Assembly (NCBI GenBank): GCA_028698375.1
Contig: JAQVDI010000027.1
Location: 1-7,824 of the forward strand
Direction: 5' to 3'
Origin: Patescibacteria group bacterium
Lineage (GTDB): Bacteria; Patescibacteriota; UBA1384; JAGGWG01
Length of the DNA: 7,824 nucleotides
Below, in pieces: positions 4,698-7,824 of this stretch. Numbering within the stretch: position 1 is the stretch's first letter; every line of letters begins with the position of its first letter. The translations under genes were made by a program, and so were the position numbers. Under the pieces are notes generated by a model. It did no database searches and was not told where the DNA came from. It was given only the letters and a program-made list of their open reading frames with translations.

Positions 4698-5837
4698 TTA
4701 GAACTTAAGGCCTAAAATTTCTTTTCGGGCAACTGCCATAACGCCAAATGCGACTATAATACTAAATAATTTGAAAATCCAACCAATTATCGGAACAGAG
4801 AATAAAACAATTAAAACTAAAACACCAATTAGAAGAGAAAGATATGGATATTTATCAGAATCATTATTTAACAAATTCATTATAAAGTCTCCTAAAAGTC
4901 CGCCCACGATAATTGTTGAAAGATATGCCCAGAAAATTACAAAACCAAGAAGGATTAAAGCTAATGGTAAACCAATAATTGAGAAGGCAAGTATTAAAAA
5001 TGCAGTTGGTAAAAGTAACAAAATGACTGCGCCCCAACCTAGTGCTGGCCATAATCTTTCTTTTAAATTTGTTTTAATTGTATTATATCTTTCACGCCAG
5101 AGCCAAAGCCAGAGAAAGCCGATTATTAATAAATAAATTAAACCTAAAATTTTAGTTCCAATTTGAGCGGAAAATTTTTGCCAAAAAGTAGGCAAAGGGA
5201 TATGGTTGTAATCTTCTCCTCCAATTATAATAGCTGATTGACCATTATTTTCTTTAATTAAAGCTTGATAAGGAGCGTAATACTTAATTTGGCCTTTGAC
5301 ATCAAGGTTGGGTTCATAGGTTAGATATTTGGTTTTTAGCAAAATATCACCATTATATTGTCCGTTAAGAATAATATTTTCGCTTGAGCCATTAACTTTT
5401 CGCTCGAAAATACCATTTAAATCTGCATCTTTAGTGACAAAATTAAACTCTCTTTTTGAATTAAAATCAGCTGCTGTTTTTAAATTAGATGAAGCTGAAT
5501 ACGTTGTTCCTTCAATAACGCCAGCAAGATTAATTTTTTGGCCAACGAAAAAGGCTGAGCCAGTAATTTTCGCTTCGTTTTTTATGGTAATCATTGATGA
5601 AGCGATAAAAATGTTGCCTTCCACAACACCAGAAATTGTAATGTCTTGGCCAATGGCAAAAATATCACCTTTAATCGTCCCGGCGATGTCTATTTTATTG
5701 GCAGTAATTAATTGCATTCCTTCGCGTGTTTCATTTTTTGTAATATCTACTTGATCTTGAGCAAAAGCAAAGGTTGGCAAGATTAGTGTTAGGCACGCCA
5801 TAATGGGTAAAAGTACAAGAAAATAAAGTTTTTTCAT
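4698..5837 (-). CDS. Bactofilin-like (polymer-forming) membrane protein with signal peptide (379 aa)
   Basis: Residues 1-26 form a signal peptide (MKK, hydrophobic core, AFA/Q cleavage site). Residues about 45-185 are short beta-strand repeats such as GTIKGDIFAIGQDITISGVV, EGNIFIASSMITIK and GSAFFVGQKINLAGVIEG, typical of a right-handed beta-helix as in bactofilins (polymer-forming cytoskeletal proteins). Residues about 228-248, 264-290, 291-320 and 331-371 are membrane helices. Classical bactofilins are cytoplasmic and lack signal peptides, so here the helix should lie outside the membrane and may act as a surface or wall-associated scaffold; this is inference. I place the start at the ATG 5837, since the frame upstream offers only TTG. 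No SD is seen; an extended -10 promoter lies just upstream. Confidence 0.85.
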   Translation of the reverse strand: MKKLYFLVLLPIMACLTLILPTFAFAQDQVDITKNETREGMQLITANKIDIAGTIKGDIFAIGQDITISGVVEGNIFIASSMITIKNEAKITGSAFFVGQKINLAGVIEGTTYSASSNLKTAADFNSKREFNFVTKDADLNGIFERKVNGSSENIILNGQYNGDILLKTKYLTYEPNLDVKGQIKYYAPYQALIKENNGQSAIIIGGEDYNHIPLPTFWQKFSAQIGTKILGLIYLLIIGFLWLWLWRERYNTIKTNLKERLWPALGWGAVILLLLPTAFLILAFSIIGLPLALILLGFVIFWAYLSTIIVGGLLGDFIMNLLNNDSDKYPYLSLLIGVLVLIVLFSVPIIGWIFKLFSIIVAFGVMAVARKEILGLKF

Positions 5838-5858
5838 AAACAAATTTTAATTTTATTT

Positions 5859-5867
5859 ATTATAGCA
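5859..5867 (-). promoter_or_regulatory. Extended -10 promoter of the bactofilin-like gene
   Basis: TGCTATAAT (5867-5859) is a perfect TGnTATAAT element. No good -35 lies 17 bases upstream, as is usual for extended -10 promoters. The leader would be about 15 bases. Confidence 0.6.
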
Positions 5868-5916
5868 CAAAAATTGAATTTAGATGCTAGATTTAAGAAT
5901 TTTGAATGAAGTATTT

Positions 5917-5976
5917 TGTCATTACCGCGAAGGCGGGAATCCATGAAATAGATTCCGCATCAAGTGCGGAATGACA
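5917..5976. repeat. REP/MITE-like double palindrome (60 bp)
   Basis: TGTCATT (5917-5923) and AATGACA (5970-5976) are exact terminal inverted repeats. Between them are two hairpins: ATTACCGC/GCGGGAAT (one mismatch, loop GAAG) and ATTCCGCA/TGCGGAAT (perfect, loop TCAAG). The GC content is far above its surroundings. From memory, GTCATTCCCGC...GCGGGAATCC palindromes are dispersed in many unrelated bacterial genomes, and the minus-strand translation (HSALDAES, WIPAFAVMT) resembles spurious peptides seen in many annotations. It is probably a mobile or once-mobile non-coding element. Confidence 0.8.
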
Positions 5977-6005
5977 GGAGTTATAAGCTGCATTTATTTT
6001 AAATA

Positions 6006-6034
6006 TTGACGAAAAAATAAGTTTATCGTAGTAT
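6006..6034 (+). promoter_or_regulatory. Promoter of the plus-strand ncRNA
   Basis: TTGACG (6006-6011), a 17-base spacer and TAGTAT (6029-6034) form a good promoter, placing the start near the G at 6041, exactly where the pairing structure begins. Confidence 0.6.
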
Positions 6035-6040
6035 TGATTT

Positions 6041-6173
6041 GCCTTGCATGAGGTTTTGAATATTCGGCCTACTGCCAGGATTAAGCCGTATGGCTCCTGT
6101 GCTAATCCGTGCCAAGACCTTTTGCGAGGCACTTGCCCTTTATCCATCCAGCCGCGAGTCGCGGCTGGTTTTT
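6041..6173 (+). ncRNA. Structured non-coding RNA of unknown family (about 130 nt)
   Basis: It is bounded by a promoter and a strong terminator on the strand that carries no protein genes here. The 5' end GCCTTGC (6041-6047) pairs with GCGAGGC (6124-6130), and AGGTTTT (6051-6057) with AAGACCT (6114-6120), each with one G-U pair. Inside are GGATTA (6078-6083)/TAATCC (6103-6108) and AGCC/GGCT closing a GTAT loop. Alternative pairings exist (CAGGA 6076-6080 with TCCTG 6095-6099; GTGCC 6109-6113 with GGCAC 6128-6132), so a conformational switch is possible. The closed outer stem with an open middle recalls 6S RNA, but I see no specific match. The GGTC..GGAA..AGCAG core of SRP RNA, tRNA T-arm, tmRNA and RNase P signatures are absent. 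No plus-strand gene follows, so it is not an obvious riboswitch leader. Confidence 0.65.
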
Positions 6174-6179
6174 CTTTTT
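6148..6179 (+). terminator. Strong Rho-independent terminator of the ncRNA
   Basis: CCAGCCGCG (6148-6156) and CGCGGCTGG (6160-6168) form a perfect GC-rich stem with a three-base loop, followed by TTTTTCTTTTT. The opposite strand has no T-tract after the stem, which fixes the direction as plus. Confidence 0.9.
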
Positions 6180-6231
6180 ATATTCCAACTTCCAAATTCT
6201 ATATTCACGAGTATTAAATTATTCTTCGAGC

Positions 6232-6261
6232 GCTTCTGCCTTAGGCATAAAGCCGAGAAGC
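6232..6261. repeat. Hairpin-forming sequence between ncRNA and metallopeptidase gene
   Basis: GCTTCT (6232-6237) and AGAAGC (6256-6261) are inverted copies. Between them GGC (6244-6246) can pair with GCC on either side. No T-tract follows on either strand, so it is not a standard terminator, though it is the only sizeable structure downstream of the metallopeptidase gene besides the ncRNA terminator. Confidence 0.35.
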
Positions 6262-6268
6262 CTACCTC

Positions 6269-6296
6269 ACTTTTGCCTTTTGACTTTTGCCTTTTG
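6269..6296. repeat. Tandem repeat, two copies of a 14-bp unit
   Basis: ACTTTTGCCTTTTG occurs twice head to tail (6269-6282 and 6283-6296), and the unit itself contains two CTTTTG cores. It is low-complexity sequence that can change copy number by slippage and lies in the gene-free stretch 6180-6337, where I see no coding sequence. Confidence 0.75.
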
Positions 6297-6337
6297 GTTT
6301 ATTCTTTTGGTTCTCCACTTCGGTCGAACGATATTTT

Positions 6338-6898
6338 TTATCTCGTTGAATATTGATGTAATTGTTTGCGTTTTTCTTTTACGTCAGCACAAATAAAATT
6401 TAGATCAGCCCAAAAATCTTTTTGATGATGAGGATGTTTTAAGTGCATTAATTCATGTAAAATAATATATTCAAAAAGCTCATCTGGTAAAAGAGCAATT
6501 TTATAATTAAAGGAAAGATTTTTTCGCGAGCTACAACTCCCCCAGCGAGTTTTTTGGTTACGGATATAAATAAAATTAAAGTCAAAATTTAATTTTTGGG
6601 CTAAATCGCGGGTATTTTTAATAATTTTTTCTTTTGCCCAAATTTTTAATTTATTTCCTTGTATAGTTTTCCCATTAACTTCTAATTTATCTGGCAGATA
6701 TTTTTTTAATTTTTCTTTTTTTTCAAATTTTTGTAAATGTTTTTTAATAAAATCTTTTCGTTCTTTTAAAATTTTATTAATTATTACCTCTTTGTTCCTT
6801 AAATTTTTAGGAATAACTAATTGGATAGTGTGATTATTTAAAATACGTAAATTAATATTTTTAGCTCGCATGCTTTCTTTAATTTCTACGTTAAACAT
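6338..6898 (-). CDS. YgjP-like (DUF45 / M48-related) zinc metallopeptidase family protein (186 aa)
   Basis: The C-terminal half carries the family signature: RWGSCS (118-123), then the zinc site HELMH (148-152) with a third histidine in HHQKDFW (His158), the known HExxHLxxxxH...FW arrangement. Glu149 would be the catalytic base. The N-terminal part has the usual strand pattern (SMRAKNINLRIL) and a basic helical middle. No signal peptide or membrane helix is present, so it is cytoplasmic. Family members are annotated as metal-dependent hydrolases; a natural substrate is not firmly known, and UTP pyrophosphatase activity has been reported for YgjP. The length is slightly shorter than the 220-240 residues of typical members. 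The gene stands alone, with its own promoter, and is probably leaderless. Confidence 0.9.
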   Translation of the reverse strand: MFNVEIKESMRAKNINLRILNNHTIQLVIPKNLRNKEVIINKILKERKDFIKKHLQKFEKKEKLKKYLPDKLEVNGKTIQGNKLKIWAKEKIIKNTRDLAQKLNFDFNFIYIRNQKTRWGSCSSRKNLSFNYKIALLPDELFEYIILHELMHLKHPHHQKDFWADLNFICADVKEKRKQLHQYSTR

Positions 6899-6904
6899 AA
6901 TTTA

Positions 6905-6913
6905 ATTGTAGCA
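6905..6913 (-). promoter_or_regulatory. Extended -10 promoter of the metallopeptidase gene, leaderless arrangement
   Basis: TGCTACAAT (6913-6905) is an extended -10 element. Six bases separate it from the ATG at 6898, so transcription should begin at the start codon. No -35 of quality is seen; that position falls within the upstream terminator. Confidence 0.55.
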
Positions 6914-6920
6914 AAAATTA

Positions 6921-6952
6921 ATAAACAAAAAAGGGCTTAACTTAAAGCCCTT
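6921..6952 (-). terminator. Rho-independent terminator of the beta-propeller gene
   Basis: Minus-strand AAGGGCTT (6952-6945) and AAGCCCTT (6938-6931) form a perfect 8-bp stem with a six-base loop, followed by TTTTGTTTATT. It starts six bases after the stop codon. Confidence 0.85.
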
Positions 6953-6958
6953 GCGTTT

Positions 6959-7824
6959 TTAATAATTAGGTTCAAGTGCTGGATTATCGGCATTTTTTAA
7001 CAATAATTCTAGTTTTTTTGTTTTTTCATCATAATTATAAATCCAAGTGCGACCTTCTTGCCCAGCTTTTACAAGTGAGATGAACCAATGATTTGGCATT
7101 ATTCCTTTGCAGAAGCTAGACACAAACGTAGTGTCTTCTTCGTTGGTATAAAAATATAAGCCACGGTTTGTTGTCGTTTCATCTTCAAGATTTTTTTCAT
7201 ATAAGAAATACTGGGAGTCTTTTTGTAAGCCATCTGCGCTTAATTCAAAAAAATTAACGAGATATTCTAAAGAATTATTTATTGGGTTGTATGATATCTG
7301 AAGAACTTTTTCATTTAGATTAAGCATCTTGCTCCAGAAAAAATTGTGTATTGTTTCTTTTTTTCCTGTTTTGATTTCAAAACGTTTAATAAAAATTTTA
7401 TTGTAAGGATTTTCGTCAATTAATTCTTGGCTATGTTGATAGTAATATATTTTTTCCTCAAAGCAGCAAAAAACCATTGGTCCAATATTCTGATAGATCA
7501 TTACTTCTGCACCAGTTTCACAATTTATATCAAGTGCTAATAGATCAAAATAAACATATTGACCAACATTTTCTCCAATGCGTTGATAAATAATATAGTG
7601 CGAAGTTGGATCAATTTCTAGATTAATAATGTCATTGCCAGATTGTAATAGTTTTTTGGTCTGATCGCGTAAATCAATCTTCCAAATATTATTATCGCTC
7701 ACCACTACGACTTCATTTTTATTCAACCATTTGCCACAGTGGGCGTTATGGCTTTGGGTTATTTGTTTTTCGATTTTTGTCGCAAAATCATAAATCCAAA
7801 CGTCGCTTAACTGTTCATCAACTC
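6959..7824 (-). CDS. TolB/WD40-type beta-propeller protein, 5' end beyond the window
   Basis: The frame is open from the right edge to the TAA at 6961-6959, giving 287 complete codons. It is therefore a C-terminal fragment; the TTG at 7726 should not be taken as the start, because the 32 codons before it continue the repeat pattern. Blades read DVWIYDFATKIEKQIT, then NIWKIDLRDQTKKLL, then YFDLLALDINCETG, IFIKRFEIKTGKKETI and TWIYNYDEKTKKLELLL. This is the W-x-(I/Y)-D-(L/F)-x-T-x-K spacing of PD40/WD40-like propellers, with about five to six blades visible. Such proteins are usually protein-binding scaffolds or sensor-like domains outside the membrane; enzymatic residues are not evident. The N-terminus, which would show a signal peptide or anchor, is missing. 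It ends at a strong terminator. Confidence 0.85.
   Translation of the reverse strand, partial: VDEQLSDVWIYDFATKIEKQITQSHNAHCGKWLNKNEVVVVSDNNIWKIDLRDQTKKLLQSGNDIINLEIDPTSHYIIYQRIGENVGQYVYFDLLALDINCETGAEVMIYQNIGPMVFCCFEEKIYYYQHSQELIDENPYNKIFIKRFEIKTGKKETIHNFFWSKMLNLNEKVLQISYNPINNSLEYLVNFFELSADGLQKDSQYFLYEKNLEDETTTNRGLYFYTNEEDTTFVSSFCKGIMPNHWFISLVKAGQEGRTWIYNYDEKTKKLELLLKNADNPALEPNY

Noticed and set aside
4771..5754. Plus-strand frames at 4771-5136 and 5329-5754 and a minus-strand frame at 4864-5052
   Set aside because: All lie inside the well-supported bactofilin-like gene in other frames and look like shadows.
5917..5976. CRISPR repeat
   Set aside because: There are no regularly spaced copies or spacers; the two hairpins differ in sequence and lie within one 60-bp element.
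5893..6147. Minus-strand 84-codon frame
   Set aside because: It is a translation through the REP-like palindrome and the antisense of the ncRNA; the HSALDAES/WIPAFAVMT peptide is typical of such repeat translations.
6041..6173. SRP RNA, tmRNA, RNase P RNA or tRNA at the ncRNA locus
   Set aside because: The conserved cores (SRP GGAA loop region, tmRNA tRNA-like end, RNase P GAGGAAAGTC block, tRNA T-arm GTTCRA) are not found.
6090..6396. Two overlapping plus-strand frames of 88 and 95 codons
   Set aside because: They run through the ncRNA, its terminator and the tandem repeat and into the antisense of the metallopeptidase gene; no family features.
6959..7726. Beta-propeller protein starting at 7726
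   Set aside because: The codon there is TTG, and the 32 codons upstream continue the same blade pattern to the window edge, so the gene starts outside the window.

Overview
The window looks like a piece of a small, AT-rich bacterial genome, most probably a member of the Candidatus Patescibacteria (CPR). This is inferred from several things: tightly packed short genes with tiny or overlapping junctions, several small membrane proteins including DUF5654-like and DUF3096-like proteins, a stand-alone elongation-factor-like domain, a bactofilin-like membrane protein and few Shine-Dalgarno (SD) sites. UGA is used as a normal stop (the phosphoesterase and the Lgt-like gene), so the code-25 CPR lineages are unlikely. 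All supported protein genes lie on the minus strand, so the text runs against transcription order.

Right part (6900-7824): a TolB/WD40-type beta-propeller protein, cut by the window edge, ends at a good terminator. Next comes a YgjP-like (DUF45) metallopeptidase whose extended -10 element sits so close to its ATG that the mRNA is probably leaderless. The roughly 500-bp gene-free stretch 5844-6337 holds a promoter-RNA-terminator unit on the plus strand (unidentified structured ncRNA, about 6041-6173), a 60-bp double-palindrome REP-like element and a 14-bp tandem repeat.

Central part (1485-5837): a secreted or membrane-anchored bactofilin-like protein with its own extended -10 promoter is followed by a string of ten closely spaced genes that looks like one operon. 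In transcription order these are a DUF3096-like protein, a 53-aa two-helix protein, a one-cluster ferredoxin, an EF-Tu-domain-2-like protein, a YfcE/MJ0936-type metallophosphoesterase, a 70-aa membrane protein, a DUF5654-like protein, a CPYC glutaredoxin, a one-helix membrane protein and an Lgt-family membrane protein lacking several catalytic residues. Common themes are redox (ferredoxin, glutaredoxin) and the cell envelope, but no pathway can be assigned.

Left part (1-1425): two genes of unknown function, each with its own promoter, a clear SD site and a terminator, unlike the operon genes. The first (1028-1425) is broken by a one-base frame change at a run of eight A in a phase that fits -1 slippage. 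The second encodes a two-helix membrane protein with a helical tail. The gene-free stretch 70-411 contains a 17-bp imperfect hairpin, shorter hairpins, a consensus DnaA box and a promoter with an operator-like palindrome in front of a truncated HTH-like gene running off the left edge.

The best candidates for something undescribed are the ncRNA at 6041-6173, the frameshifted gene at A8, and the structured region 269-354.
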